The notes under the pieces: model-generated
Database searches by the model: none
Told to the model about the DNA's origin: nothing
The model's input: only the letters and a program-made list of their open reading frames with translations
Made by a program: the position numbers and the translations under genes
Assembly (NCBI RefSeq): GCF_024749045.1
Contig: NZ_CP087184.1
Coordinates: 3,348,001 to 3,412,000 of the forward strand
Origin: Pseudomonas sp. B21-028
GTDB lineage: Bacteria; Pseudomonadota; Gammaproteobacteria; Pseudomonadales; Pseudomonadaceae
DNA length: 64,000 nt
Direction of reading: 5' to 3'
In this document: in pieces, positions 25,948-35,478 of the stretch
How the letters are laid out: every line of letters starts with the position of its first letter
Numbering within the stretch: the stretch's first letter is position 1

Positions 25948-27369
25948 TCACTCAGTTTCACGGGTGCGTACAAACAGCAGTTGCTGGCCGGTGAACTCCA
26001 GCAACCCTTCAAGGCCGAACTCGACGCCGAATCCGGACATCTTGCTGCCACCAAAAGGCGTATTCGGCTGGATCTGCGCGTGGCAGTTGACCCAGGCCAC
26101 ACCGCTTTCCAGGCGACTGCCCAAGGCTTGGGCCTGGGCGAGATCGCTGCCCCACACCGAGCCCCCCAAGCCCATGTCGCTGGCATTGGCGCGGCGCAGC
26201 ACGTCCTCGACGTCCTGATAGGCAATCAGCGGCAGCACCGGACCGAACTGTTCTTCGTCGACCAGGCGGTGCCCGTCCGTGACATCGGCCACCAGGGTCG
26301 GCGGATAGAAAAAACCCGGCCGGTCCAGCCGCGCACCGCCGCACAACACCCGGCCGCCATGGGCACGGGCATCGGCCACCAGCGCCTCGACCAGCTCCAG
26401 TTGTTCGAGGTTCTGTACCGGTCCGAAGGTGACCCCGGGCTCCAGGCCGTCACCCACCACCTGACGCGCAGCGATCCGCACCAGCGCGTCGGCCAAGGCC
26501 TCGTACTGGGATTCGTGGATGTACAGGCGCTTGAGGGCGGCACAGGTCTGGCCCATGTTCAGGAAGGCCGCCTGGAAAATGTCCTCGGCCACGGCTTCCA
26601 CCGAGGTGCCGGGCAACACGATGGCGGCGTCATTGCCCCCCAACTCCAGCGTCAGGCGCTTGAGGTTGCTCGCGGCGCCACGCATCACGCTCTGGCCGGT
26701 GGCGGTCGAGCCGGTGAAGACGATCTTGTGGATGCCGGCATGGGAGGTGATCGCGCTGCCGAAACCCTGCTCTCCGGTCACGACGTTGATCACCCCCTTG
26801 GGCACATGGCGGGCGATGATGTGCACCAGGCTCAGGGTGCTCAAGGGCGTGAGGCTGGACGGTTTGCTGATCACGCAATTGCCGGCCCGCAGCGCCGGCA
26901 TGATGTGCCAGATGGCGATCATGAACGGCCAGTTCCAAGGCGTGATCGACGCCACCACCCCCAACGGCTTGCGGTGCAGCTCGATACGCTGGGTCGGGGT
27001 TTCTTCCACCTGTTCCACCGGGATCTGCTGTTCGGCGGTGTATCGCGTCCAGGCAACCGCCCCCATGACTTCGAAAAACGCCAGAGCCAGCGGCTTGCCC
27101 TGCTCCTGAACAATCAACCGGGCCAACGCCTCGGCTTGCGCTTCGATGTCCGCGGCGATGCCCAGCAAGCGTTCCCGTCGGTCTTCGTGGGTGCTGTGGC
27201 GCCACTCGCTGAAAGCCGCCTGCGCCGCGTCGACCGCCAGGTCCAACTGGGCCAGGGAGCCGGCGGGGCATCGGGCGAAGGCGCTGCCGGTGGCCGGGTT
27301 GATGACATCGAAGTCACCCTTTTCACCGCTGACCGCAACCCCGTTGATGAGCATTTGATAATCGTGCAT
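25948..27369 (-). CDS. NAD-dependent (semi)aldehyde dehydrogenase
   Basis: A 473-residue aldehyde dehydrogenase starting MHDYQMLINGVAV. AAGGGAGG directly before this ATG decides the start; the open frame reaches 27459. TPWNWPF, LELGGNDAA and GQTCAALKRLYIHE supply the catalytic Asn, Glu and Cys. The substitution GNDA after LELGG and the KRLY after the Cys are typical of the Pseudomonas enzymes paired with omega-transaminases. It follows the permease by 89 bp and precedes the transaminase by 11 bp. Confidence 0.9.
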   Translation of the reverse strand: MHDYQMLINGVAVSGEKGDFDVINPATGSAFARCPAGSLAQLDLAVDAAQAAFSEWRHSTHEDRRERLLGIAADIEAQAEALARLIVQEQGKPLALAFFEVMGAVAWTRYTAEQQIPVEQVEETPTQRIELHRKPLGVVASITPWNWPFMIAIWHIMPALRAGNCVISKPSSLTPLSTLSLVHIIARHVPKGVINVVTGEQGFGSAITSHAGIHKIVFTGSTATGQSVMRGAASNLKRLTLELGGNDAAIVLPGTSVEAVAEDIFQAAFLNMGQTCAALKRLYIHESQYEALADALVRIAARQVVGDGLEPGVTFGPVQNLEQLELVEALVADARAHGGRVLCGGARLDRPGFFYPPTLVADVTDGHRLVDEEQFGPVLPLIAYQDVEDVLRRANASDMGLGGSVWGSDLAQAQALGSRLESGVAWVNCHAQIQPNTPFGGSKMSGFGVEFGLEGLLEFTGQQLLFVRTRETE

Positions 27370-27458
27370 CAGTACCTCCCTTTCACGCGCGGACGGGCCG
27401 TCCCGTACCACGCGGACCGGTATTTTTCGTGAGAATTGAACAGTGCCGCGTGAGGCCA

Positions 27459-28907
27459 CTAAAGCTTGTGGCTACCCAGCGCCATGAACCGCTCGGGGGA
27501 AATCCTGCGCAGCCGGGCCGCCAGGCACACACCGACGATCAGCGCGACCGGGATGATGGCGCAGAGGGTGTAGGACAGCAGCGTGCTGGCCCCGGTCAGC
27601 ACATCGAAATGAATCACGGCGAGCGCCAGGACCATCAGTAAAGCCAGGCAGGAAAACACCGGCAGGATCCGCCCGCGCCAGACGCCGAGCTTCAGTTCCG
27701 GGTGGCGCCGGAAGTAGACCACCACCGCCGCCGAGGTCAGCGCCATCAGCAGGATCACGCACAACGTCGCCAGGTTGGAGAACCAAGCGAACAACTGAAG
27801 GATCGGGTCGGCATCCAGCGCGGCGAAAATCAGCACCACCACGGCGGCAATCAGGCTTTGCAGCGCCGAGCCCATGTGCGGGCTCTGGTGGACGCGGTGA
27901 GTCGTGCCCAATTGGCGATGCAGCAGCCCGTCACGGCCGATGGCGTAGAAATAGCGGGCCGCGGCGTTGTGGAACGCCAACAGCCCGGCGTAGATGCTGA
28001 CCATGAACAGGATGCGGATGACCTGGGTCAGGTGCGGACCGACAAAATGATCGGACATGCCATAGATGAACGTGGTCGGGTCCTGCAATGCCTGCAACGT
28101 CGGGACGATCTTGTCCGCCCCCACGCCCACTACCATGGCCCACACCGACAAGGCATAGAACCCGCCGATCAACAGCACCGAGCTGTAGGTGGCAATCGGA
28201 ATGGTGCGGTGCGGATCGCGGGCTTCTTCACCATAAATGGTGGTGGCTTCGAAGCCGATGAAAGCGGCGAAACAGAACAGCAGGCCAATGGACGGCGTGC
28301 CGCTGAACACATGGCTGCGGTCGAACGAATCGAGATTGATGCCGCTGTCACCGCCGGTCCTGAGGATGGCGAAATCCAGGATCAGGATGGCCAGGTACTC
28401 GGCGATGACCACCACCGAGAGCACCCGCGCAGAGAGGTCAATCTTGCGATAGCCGAGAATCGCCACGCTCGCCATGGCCAGCAGCGAATAGCACCACCAC
28501 GGCAAGTCGAGGTTGAAGACGCTGGCCATCGTGCCGCTGACGACGCCGCCGAACATGCCGTACAGACCGACCTGAAGGATGTTGTAGGCGAACATTGCCA
28601 ACACCCCCGCCGCGCCGCCCGCCAGGCCGCCCAGGCCACGGGAAGTAAAGGCGTAGAAGCCGCCCGCGTTGGTCATATGTCGGGACATGGCGGTGTATCC
28701 CGCCGAGAACGCCAGCAATACCAGCAGGGCCAGGATCAACAGGGCCGGCGTACCGGCACCGTTTCCCAGCATGATGCCGATGGGGAAGCCTCCGGCGATG
28801 ACGCTCAGTGGGCTTGCCGCCGATATCACGAAGAAAATGATGAAGCCGACGCCCAGGGCGCCTCGCTTCAACTCTGTCGAGTTGCTGACCGGAAAAGATA
28901 CGCTCAT
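27459..28907 (-). CDS. APC-superfamily amino-acid/amine permease
   Basis: A 482-residue membrane protein starting MSVSFPVSNSTELKRG; AAGG before the ATG and the loss of protein-like sequence upstream argue against the longer frame to 29189. About twelve helices are visible. Helix 1 has the unwound signature FVISAASPLSVIAGG, and helix 6 the FIGFEATTIYGEEARDP block of APC transporters. It is the first gene of the permease-dehydrogenase-transaminase-barrel operon, so it probably imports an amino acid or amine that the other genes degrade. Confidence 0.9.
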   Translation of the reverse strand: MSVSFPVSNSTELKRGALGVGFIIFFVISAASPLSVIAGGFPIGIMLGNGAGTPALLILALLVLLAFSAGYTAMSRHMTNAGGFYAFTSRGLGGLAGGAAGVLAMFAYNILQVGLYGMFGGVVSGTMASVFNLDLPWWCYSLLAMASVAILGYRKIDLSARVLSVVVIAEYLAILILDFAILRTGGDSGINLDSFDRSHVFSGTPSIGLLFCFAAFIGFEATTIYGEEARDPHRTIPIATYSSVLLIGGFYALSVWAMVVGVGADKIVPTLQALQDPTTFIYGMSDHFVGPHLTQVIRILFMVSIYAGLLAFHNAAARYFYAIGRDGLLHRQLGTTHRVHQSPHMGSALQSLIAAVVVLIFAALDADPILQLFAWFSNLATLCVILLMALTSAAVVVYFRRHPELKLGVWRGRILPVFSCLALLMVLALAVIHFDVLTGASTLLSYTLCAIIPVALIVGVCLAARLRRISPERFMALGSHKL

Positions 28908-29268
28908 TTTTTTAACCTTATTGTATGAGGCCGCTGTTGCAGATCGGGGCACGCCAGACTCACCGCTGCGCACAGGCTTGTTGTGTGTTGCCGGATTCGA
29001 TCCTATGCCCTCGCCAAAACCGTTCGCTATCCCAAATCGGCAGCATCGGGAGCCACGCCCCAAAGTGGGGCGCCCGCGATGTCCGGCACCCGGCAGTGGC
29101 TGCCGATTCGGGCTAACGGCGCGGACATTGCGTCCGGCAAGATGACCTCGCCCGCCCTTGAACCAAGTCCGGGCACCCCACAATAACAATCAGGTGGGAC
29201 GCGCCTTTCCAACGCCAACCCAGGCCTTGGCTGCGTGCGGTCTGAAGCCTCCAGCAGGAAGTCCCGGC
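28908..29268. other. Gap between permease and chemoreceptor, with nested inverted repeats
   Basis: A 361-bp divergent intergenic region. AATCGGCAGC (29035-29044) pairs with GCTGCCGATT (29099-29108). Inside lie CGCCCC-aaagt-GGGGCG (29056-29072) and CGGCAG-tgg-CTGCCG (29091-29105), which would compete with the outer stem. There is no convincing gene. AGGAAG near 29256 is the ribosome site of the chemoreceptor. Confidence 0.5.
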
Positions 29269-31320
29269 ATGTTCTTCGCGCGTCTCAGTATTCAGTGGCG
29301 GATCACACTCTTGAGTGGGCTGTCTCTCCTGGCCGTCGTCGGCGCATTGACCGGCGCTTCCCTTTACCAGAACCAGCAAAGTGCAAAGTTGTTGAAGCAC
29401 CAGAGCAGTCTGCTGCTGGGCCAGTCAGCCCTGGAACGCCTGCAGGCCCAGGCCCTCGCCCACGGCCAGCGGGTTGAGCGTTTTTTCAACGAAACAGCGT
29501 TGTATGGGGAAGGATTCAGCCAAGAGGTTCTTCAACTGCGGGCCCAGACCCTGGATGGACGATTGACCGCCACACAATTGCGCCAGGCGTTGATCGGCGC
29601 CACCCGCCAGGCCCTGCTCAAGCGTGAAAAAATCCTCGGGCTGTACGTCGTGTTGTTGCCCGACGCACTGGCCGGGGACGATGCCGGTTTCTCCGGCCAG
29701 CGAAACCTGGCCGGAAACGAAAGAGGTCGCTTTGCCTTGTATTGGTCGCAAAGCCAGCCGGGGCAACTGGTCCAGGAAGTGCTCAGCGAAGCCCAGATCG
29801 TTGCCAACAATGCCCCGCCGGGCAGCGAACCGGGGAACGCCTGGTACTTCTGCCCACAGACCGAGCGGCGCACCTGCGTGACGGAACCCTACGAGGTCGA
29901 AGTCGAGGGCCGGAAAACCCTCATGAGCAGTATTTCGGTGCCGCTGATGGACAAGGGACAGGCCATCGGCGTCGTGGGCATGGACATCAGCCTCGACACC
30001 CTGCAGAAACTCGCCGCCACCTTGGCCGATGACTTGTATCCAGGCCATAGCGAAATCAGCATCCTGTCCCCATCGGGCCAGCTTGCCGGCCACAGCGGCA
30101 GCGTGTCGGACACCTCCGTCGACGTGCACCAGAGCGTGCAGACCGTCGCGAACGGCGCCCCCTGGCAGTTGCAGATACGCGTTCCCGAGGCGCTGGTGCA
30201 GGCGCCAGCGTTGCAGATGCAAGCCCAGTTGGATGAAAGGCAGCAATACGCCAACTGGGTCAATCTCGGCCTGGGCCTGCTGGCCGGCGGGCTGGGCTTG
30301 TCACTCATCTGGCTGACCGCCTACGGCGTGACCCGCCCGCTGCTGAGCGTCGCCGAGATGCTCAACGCCATCGTCGAAGGCGACGGCGACCTCACCCGGC
30401 GCCTGCCCGACGACCGCAGCGACGAGCTGGGCCAACTGGCCAATGGGTTCAACCGCTTCCTCGCCAAGCTGCAACCCATCATTCGCGATATCCAGCAAGC
30501 CTCCCAAGACACCCGCAACACCGCCGACACGTCCTCGCAAGTGGCCCAGGAAGTGAGCACGGGCATGTCCAAGCAGTACCGGGATGTCGAACTGGCGGCG
30601 ACCGCCCTGCATGAGATGAGCGCCAGCGCCCAGGAAGTCGCCCGTCACTCCCATCAGGCAGCGGATGCCGCCACTCGCGCCGAAAGTGCCAGCCGGTCAG
30701 GCCAGGCATTGTTTGCCAATGCCGTGAGCAGCATCGGCACCCTTGACCAAAGCCTCGAAACCACCCTCGGCCAAGTACAGACCCTGGCCGACAACAGCCA
30801 GCAGATCAATCAGGTGCTGGACGTGATCTGCGCCATCGCCCAGCAGACCAACCTGCTGGCTCTCAATGCGGCGATTGAAGCGGCCAGGGCCGGCGAACAG
30901 GGACGCGGCTTTGCAGTGGTGGCGGACGAAGTCCGACATTTGGCCAGCAATACCCAGAACTCCGTCGAACACATCCGCAGGGTGATCGAAGCGTTGCAAC
31001 AGCTTAGCCAGGAGGTGGTGCACAACACTCAGCTCAGCCGTGAACTGGCCAGGGGCAGCGTGGTTCAGGTCGAACAGACCCAGGTGGCGCTGCAACATAT
31101 CAGCGATGCCGTGGAAGTGATCGAACAAATGAACCAGCAGATCGCCAGCGCGGCCCTGGAACAAAGCTCCGTGGTCGAAGACATCAGCCATCGCGTCAGC
31201 GATATCCGCACGATCAGCGAAACATTGACCAGCCGGATGCAGGACGCGTCGCAAGCCAGCCTCCAGCTCTATGAGATGGCGAACCATCAGCAGCAACGGG
31301 TGGGGCACTTCCGCACCTGA
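29269..31320 (+). CDS. Methyl-accepting chemotaxis protein with periplasmic Cache-type sensor
   Basis: A 683-residue chemoreceptor from [10 protein letters not shown]. Helix 1 is at about 10-30, a large periplasmic domain of about 290 residues follows (dCache-like, with the segment [14 protein letters not shown]), and helix 2 is at about 330-350. HAMP covers about 353-405 and the signalling domain runs from there, with tip [20 protein letters not shown] (about 521-540). No CheR/CheB pentapeptide at the C-terminus (ends RVGHFRT). It is divergent from the amine/amino-acid operon and may sense the same substrate (inference). Confidence 0.92.
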   Translation: MFFARLSIQWRITLLSGLSLLAVVGALTGASLYQNQQSAKLLKHQSSLLLGQSALERLQAQALAHGQRVERFFNETALYGEGFSQEVLQLRAQTLDGRLTATQLRQALIGATRQALLKREKILGLYVVLLPDALAGDDAGFSGQRNLAGNERGRFALYWSQSQPGQLVQEVLSEAQIVANNAPPGSEPGNAWYFCPQTERRTCVTEPYEVEVEGRKTLMSSISVPLMDKGQAIGVVGMDISLDTLQKLAATLADDLYPGHSEISILSPSGQLAGHSGSVSDTSVDVHQSVQTVANGAPWQLQIRVPEALVQAPALQMQAQLDERQQYANWVNLGLGLLAGGLGLSLIWLTAYGVTRPLLSVAEMLNAIVEGDGDLTRRLPDDRSDELGQLANGFNRFLAKLQPIIRDIQQASQDTRNTADTSSQVAQEVSTGMSKQYRDVELAATALHEMSASAQEVARHSHQAADAATRAESASRSGQALFANAVSSIGTLDQSLETTLGQVQTLADNSQQINQVLDVICAIAQQTNLLALNAAIEAARAGEQGRGFAVVADEVRHLASNTQNSVEHIRRVIEALQQLSQEVVHNTQLSRELARGSVVQVEQTQVALQHISDAVEVIEQMNQQIASAALEQSSVVEDISHRVSDIRTISETLTSRMQDASQASLQLYEMANHQQQRVGHFRT

Positions 31321-31330
31321 GCGGTAATCG

Positions 31331-32185
31331 CTAGAGCCGAAACAGCTGCCCCATGGCCTGGCCCAGCAGGGCCACCGCTTCATCGGCTTCGCCGCTGCGC
31401 GAGCGCATGAACACCACCTCGTGCTCGGGAATGACCGGCAGGCCCGCGAGTATCTGCATCTTCTCCGTCACACGGGCGCGATCGATCAGGCTGATCGCCA
31501 ACCCGGCCTCGACGCACGCCTTGACGGCCTGGTTGGACGGACTTTCCAACACGATGCGCACCTTGTGGCCGCTGTGCCGGAGCGATTCGAGCATGGCTTG
31601 TCGATAAGGGCATTGCGCCGCGTGCACGGCCAGGGGGAGCGGTTGCGATGAAGCCAGCATCCTGTTGATCGGCCCGACCCAGACGGGCGCGGTCGGTACC
31701 AGAATTTGCCCCTGCGCGTCGGGCGGTCCCTTTGGCAAGGTGACGACTGCCGCCTGGAGTTTTCCACGCTCCACCAAGTCCCGTAGCGCATAACTGGGGG
31801 CGGTCTTGAGCTCCAGCACCACGTTCGGCCAAGCCGCGACGAACGTCGGCAGAATGTCGCGGATGACATGGTTGGCGTACTCGTCCGGCACCCCCAGGCT
31901 GATGCGCCCCGCCAGACGGTTGCCCTGCAGATCGGCCAGCACCCGGTCATGGGCGCTCAGCAGTTCCGTGGTCGACGTGAGCAGGCGCTTGCCCAGCGCC
32001 GTCAACGAAACCGATTGATTGTCGCGGTTGAGCAGGCGCCCCCCGGCGACCGCTTCCAGCCGCTGTATGTGCACACTCACCGCCGCCGGGCTCTTATGCA
32101 GGTGTTCGGCCGCGGCGCTGAATTTGCCGATACGCGCGACGGCGTGGAATGTACGAATCAGCTCGATATCGAGTACGGCCGCCAT
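31331..32185 (-). CDS. LysR-family transcriptional regulator
   Basis: A 284-residue LysR regulator. The N-terminal helix-turn-helix (about 6-65) has FHAVARIGKFSAAAEHLHKS followed by PAAVSVHIQRLE; the substrate domain starts at about 90 (GRISLGVPDEYAN). AAGGTG before the ATG supports the start. It is divergent from the EamA exporter gene with a 74-bp gap, the classic LysR arrangement, so that transporter is the probable target. It converges on the chemoreceptor with only 10 bp between stops. Confidence 0.9.
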   Translation of the reverse strand: MAAVLDIELIRTFHAVARIGKFSAAAEHLHKSPAAVSVHIQRLEAVAGGRLLNRDNQSVSLTALGKRLLTSTTELLSAHDRVLADLQGNRLAGRISLGVPDEYANHVIRDILPTFVAAWPNVVLELKTAPSYALRDLVERGKLQAAVVTLPKGPPDAQGQILVPTAPVWVGPINRMLASSQPLPLAVHAAQCPYRQAMLESLRHSGHKVRIVLESPSNQAVKACVEAGLAISLIDRARVTEKMQILAGLPVIPEHEVVFMRSRSGEADEAVALLGQAMGQLFRL

Positions 32186-32259
32186 GATTCACCTTTTATG
32201 AAGGACTGCTGCAATACATTTTGATTTATCAGATTACGCCGTTTTTGTAGCGTGGCGTC

Positions 32260-33180
32260 ATGAAAGCAATCCCATGCCCTGCCTCACCCCGTTCAGCCTG
32301 GTACTGGATGATTCCGCTGCCCTTACTGGAAGCCGCGTTGATCGTGACGTGGAGTTCCGGTTTTGTCGGGGCGCGCTTTTCCATCGATTACGCTCCTGCG
32401 TTGCTGGTGGTGTTCTGGCGCTGCGTCGTGATCACCCTGGTACTGTTTCCCTTCGTTGCTCAGCAGTTACGACGGGCACCGGCGGCAGTGCTGCTGAAGA
32501 ACGCCGGCATCGGGCTGCTGGCCATGGGGGGCTATCTCGCCGGTATCACCCAAGGTATTGCCCTGGGCGTGCCGGCTGGCCTCGCCGCGCTGTTCGCCGA
32601 CCTGCTGCCGATGGGTCTGGCGCTGCTGGCTGCCTGCGTGCTCGGACAGCGACTGGCCTGGCAGGTCTGGGCAGGCCTGATCATCGGCCTGTCCGGCGCG
32701 GCGCTGGCCACTCATGGCGCGCTCACCTGGGGACACGCGCCAGGGTGGGCCTACGCCCTGCCCTTGTTGGGCATGCTTTCTCTGGCTGTCGCGACCCTGT
32801 GGCAAAAGTATCTGCCGGCGTCCGAATCCCTGGGCCTGATGCCCAATCTTTGGCTGCAATGCTGCGTTTCGGGGGTGGTATTCGCTCTTCTTGAAGGCCT
32901 ATCGGGTAGCCTGGCTCCAATACCCAGCACCGGCTTCGTCCTTAGCGTGCTCTGGACGGTGGCCTTGTCCACGATGGGCGGCTACGGGCTTTACTGGCTC
33001 TGTCTGCGCCGCGCAACCGCCACCCGCGTCGCCAGCATCCTTTACCTCAGTCCGCCAGTCACGATGCTTTGGGCCTGGGCCATGTTCAACGAACCGCTGT
33101 CATGGCCGATGGCATTGGGGATGCTGGTGTCTGGAGCGGGTATCTGGATGGTCGTTCGCGTCGAGGCCCGGCAAGCCTAA
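32260..33180 (+). CDS. EamA/DMT-family transporter
   Basis: A 306-residue protein with ten predicted helices in two EamA repeats: SSGFVGARFSID in repeat 1 and PLLGMLSLAVATLWQKYLP opening repeat 2. The family exports amino acids and other metabolites and is often under a divergent LysR gene, as here. The start codon has no clear ribosome site. A REPIN follows the stop immediately. Confidence 0.88.
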   Translation: MKAIPCPASPRSAWYWMIPLPLLEAALIVTWSSGFVGARFSIDYAPALLVVFWRCVVITLVLFPFVAQQLRRAPAAVLLKNAGIGLLAMGGYLAGITQGIALGVPAGLAALFADLLPMGLALLAACVLGQRLAWQVWAGLIIGLSGAALATHGALTWGHAPGWAYALPLLGMLSLAVATLWQKYLPASESLGLMPNLWLQCCVSGVVFALLEGLSGSLAPIPSTGFVLSVLWTVALSTMGGYGLYWLCLRRATATRVASILYLSPPVTMLWAWAMFNEPLSWPMALGMLVSGAGIWMVVRVEARQA

Positions 33181-33329
33181 TGCCAGTCAGTTAAGCCACA
33201 ACCTGTGGGAGTAAAGCTTGCTCGCGATTGCGGTAAGTCAGTCAGCAACAATGTTGACGGGTCTGTCGCTATCGCGAGCAAGCTTTGCTCCCACAGGTTT
33301 TGCGCCGTTTGCGCCTCAACTGACTGGCA
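33181..33329. repeat. REPIN with outer 12-bp inverted arms
   Basis: The REP pair is at 33200-33232 and 33267-33299 (AACCTGTGGGAG...CTCGCGAT and its complement, two mismatches over 33 bp). It is enclosed by a second perfect inverted pair, TGCCAGTCAGTT (33181-33192) and AACTGACTGGCA (33318-33329). The outer arm starts right after the EamA stop codon. The nested structure could fold in the mRNA and end or protect the transcript. Confidence 0.8.
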
Positions 33330-33355
33330 TTGGGGCAAGCCCGGCAGCCGGCGAC

Positions 33356-34135
33356 TTAACGAGCGGCCGTGACGACGTTGGAGATCCGGTTGAAAAACGG
33401 CTCCAGGCGCTCCCGCGGCGCGTCGTGTTCCACCACCAGGGCGGCAACTTCGTCACAGCCGGCCACCTGATAATGCGCGACGCTGGAGAGTTTTTCGTTG
33501 GTCACCGCCACGACCACCTGGCCGCTCGCCGCCACCACCGCGCGCTTGAACTCGGCGTCGTCCAGGCCGAAGGCCGTGATGCCGTTATCCGGGTCGATGG
33601 CGCAAGCGCCGAGAAAGCACAGATCGAAACTGAACTGCCGTAGCTGCTGTGCCGCGGCCAGCCCGATTGCGCCACCCGCAACAGGGTTCAAGCGTCCGCC
33701 CAACACAATGACCTCGGCGCGAGGCAACTTCATCAGTTGCACGGCAATCAGCGGCGAGTTGGTCGTGACGGTGAACTGGAGTTGGGGATCAATGGCGCAG
33801 GCAATCGCCAGATTGGTGGATCCGGCATCGATGAAGACGTGCTGCCCGGTACTCAGCAACGCGGCGGCGGTCTGGCCGAGACTGTTCTTGCGCGTAGCGT
33901 CCTGCCTGACGCGAACATCTATCGGCCGTTCAGCCGCGGGTAGCAGGATCGCGCCGCCGTAGACGCGTTTGCATAAGCCTGCCGCCGCCAACGCGCCCAG
34001 GTCGCGTCGGATCGAGTGCTCGGAGACATTCAGTTCACTGGCCAGATCGGCCGCAATCACACGGCCATAGCGTGCAAGGCGTTCACTGATCAATTGTTGG
34101 CGTTCGCCGGGGAATACGTCGTTCGATGAACCCAT
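33356..34135 (-). CDS. DeoR/GlpR-family transcriptional regulator
   Basis: A 259-residue DeoR-type regulator from MGSSNDVFPGERQQLISERL; the frame also has an ATG at 34162. The helix-turn-helix (about 12-60) reads VIAADLASELNVSEHSIRRDL, and the sugar-phosphate-binding domain has the FIDAGSTNLAIA, LGGRLNP and DLCFLGACAIDPDNGITAF blocks. The family usually answers to phosphorylated sugars, but no sugar gene lies near, so its targets are elsewhere or it acts on the neighbouring small genes. Confidence 0.88.
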   Translation of the reverse strand: MGSSNDVFPGERQQLISERLARYGRVIAADLASELNVSEHSIRRDLGALAAAGLCKRVYGGAILLPAAERPIDVRVRQDATRKNSLGQTAAALLSTGQHVFIDAGSTNLAIACAIDPQLQFTVTTNSPLIAVQLMKLPRAEVIVLGGRLNPVAGGAIGLAAAQQLRQFSFDLCFLGACAIDPDNGITAFGLDDAEFKRAVVAASGQVVVAVTNEKLSSVAHYQVAGCDEVAALVVEHDAPRERLEPFFNRISNVVTAAR

Positions 34136-34311
34136 GGGTTTATAACCTGCATAAACGAGCATCAATGCTCATGATCGAGCAAGCATGCCGCGTATGCGCA
34201 GGATCGTCAAACCGATGATTCGGGATGGGCGGACGTCGCCGAAAAATAATCGAAACGAGCTCTCGCACCAGGGGTCTAGACCATTAAGTCCATCCGATGA
34301 GAGCACTTCCC

Positions 34312-34398
34312 ATGTTGAAATTTCTTGGCAGTACCGTTGGCATCATTTTCCTGATCGGCCTGATCGTGGTCATCGCGTTACTCAAATTTATCTTCTGA
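34312..34398 (+). CDS. 28-residue single-helix membrane peptide
   Basis: The frame reads MLKFLGSTVGIIFLI and continues hydrophobic to KFIF-stop: 28 residues, one transmembrane helix of about 21 with Lys at both ends (K3 and K25). A GAGAG lies about ten bases before the ATG. It is too short for usual gene callers, but its composition is clearly that of a small membrane protein. I recall near-identical short ORFs in other pseudomonads but could not check. It lies between the divergent deoR gene and a REPIN array. Function unknown. Confidence 0.6.
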   Translation: MLKFLGSTVGIIFLIGLIVVIALLKFIF

Positions 34399-34413
34399 CC
34401 CAGAGCTGCCGTT

Positions 34414-34675
34414 GTGGGCGCGGGCTTGCTCGCGAAAGCGGTGTGTCTGTCACAGGGATGTTGAATGTGCCGCCGCCATCGCGAGCAGGCTCGCTCCCAC
34501 AGGGTTCTGTGGCGTACAGCGCAAATCCAGTGTGGGAGCGGGCTTGCTCGCGAAAGCGGTGTGTCTGTCACAGGGATGTTGAATGTTCCGCCGCCATCGC
34601 GAGCAGGCTCGCTCCCACAGGTTTTGTGGCGTACACCGCAAATCCAAGGTGGGAGCGAGCCTGCTCGCGATAGCG
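34414..34675. repeat. Tandem REPIN array, two and a half units of about 118 bp
   Basis: Units begin at 34414, 34532 and 34649. Each starts GTGGGAGCGGGCTTGCTCGC (or the close variant GTGGGAGCGAGCCTGCTCGC). The first two end with the inverted partner GCGAGCAGGCTCGCTCCCAC; the third lacks it. Linkers are also repeated (GGATGTTGAATGT). The array fills the 293-bp gap 34399-34691 before the enoyl-CoA hydratase stop. Confidence 0.88.
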
Positions 34676-34691
34676 TCAGGGAGGGCGCCGC

Positions 34692-35465
34692 CTACTTATC
34701 CTGGAACTCCGCGGGCCGCTTGGCCACGAAGGCTGCCATGCCTTCTTTCTGATCCTGGGTCGCGAATGCCGCATGGAACACCCGTCGTTCGAAACGCACG
34801 CCTTCGGACAGGCTCACTTCAAACGCACGGTTGACGCTTTCCTTGACCATCATGCTGATCGGCACCGACTTGGAGGCGATCAGTGCAGCGGTTTTCAGGG
34901 CGTCATCCAGCAACTCATCGGCCGGTACGATCCGCGCCACGATGCCGCAACGTTCCGCCTCCACGGCGTCGATAAAACGCCCGGTCAGGCACATTTCCAT
35001 GGCCTTGGCCTTGCCCACCGCACGGGTCAGGCGCTGGGTACCGCCCATGCCCGGCAGGACGCCGAGGTTGATTTCCGGCTGGCCGAACTTGGCGTTGTCG
35101 CCCGCCAGGATGAAATCGCACATCAGGGCCAGTTCACAGCCGCCACCCAGGGCGAAGCCGTTCACCGCCGCGATGATCGGCTTGCGGCGGTTGGCCACGC
35201 GGTCGCTGTCGCTGAACAGGTCGTCGAGGTAGATCTGCGGATAGGTCAGCTCGGCCATTTCCTTGATGTCGGCCCCGGCGGCGAAGGCTTTCTTCGAGCC
35301 GGTCAGCACGATGCAGCCGATCTTCGGATCCGCTTCCAGGCTGTCCAGCGCGTGGTTCAACTCGCTGACGATCTGCGCGTTCAAGGCGTTCAGCGCCTGG
35401 GGACGGTTGAGGGTGATCAGGCCGACGCGGTCCTTGATTTCCAACAAAATCGTTTCGTAGCTCAT
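34692..35465 (-). CDS. Enoyl-CoA hydratase
   Basis: A 257-residue crotonase-fold enzyme. [11 protein letters not shown] forms part of the oxyanion hole; [12 protein letters not shown] and [16 protein letters not shown] hold the two catalytic Glu residues, so a true hydratase is expected. It adds water to short 2-enoyl-CoA or tiglyl-CoA. It is the last of five co-directional beta-oxidation genes with gaps of 9-16 bp, an order that matches P. putida fadB1x-acd-fadAx-fadB2x-ligase (from memory of that locus). Confidence 0.92.
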   Translation of the reverse strand: MSYETILLEIKDRVGLITLNRPQALNALNAQIVSELNHALDSLEADPKIGCIVLTGSKKAFAAGADIKEMAELTYPQIYLDDLFSDSDRVANRRKPIIAAVNGFALGGGCELALMCDFILAGDNAKFGQPEINLGVLPGMGGTQRLTRAVGKAKAMEMCLTGRFIDAVEAERCGIVARIVPADELLDDALKTAALIASKSVPISMMVKESVNRAFEVSLSEGVRFERRVFHAAFATQDQKEGMAAFVAKRPAEFQDK

Positions 35466-35478
35466 GCGGGACTCCTGT

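Noticed and set aside
34414..34675. REPIN array considered as a CRISPR array
   Set aside because: Units are inverted pairs, with a 118-bp period and repeated linkers, and no cas genes lie near; they are REP elements.
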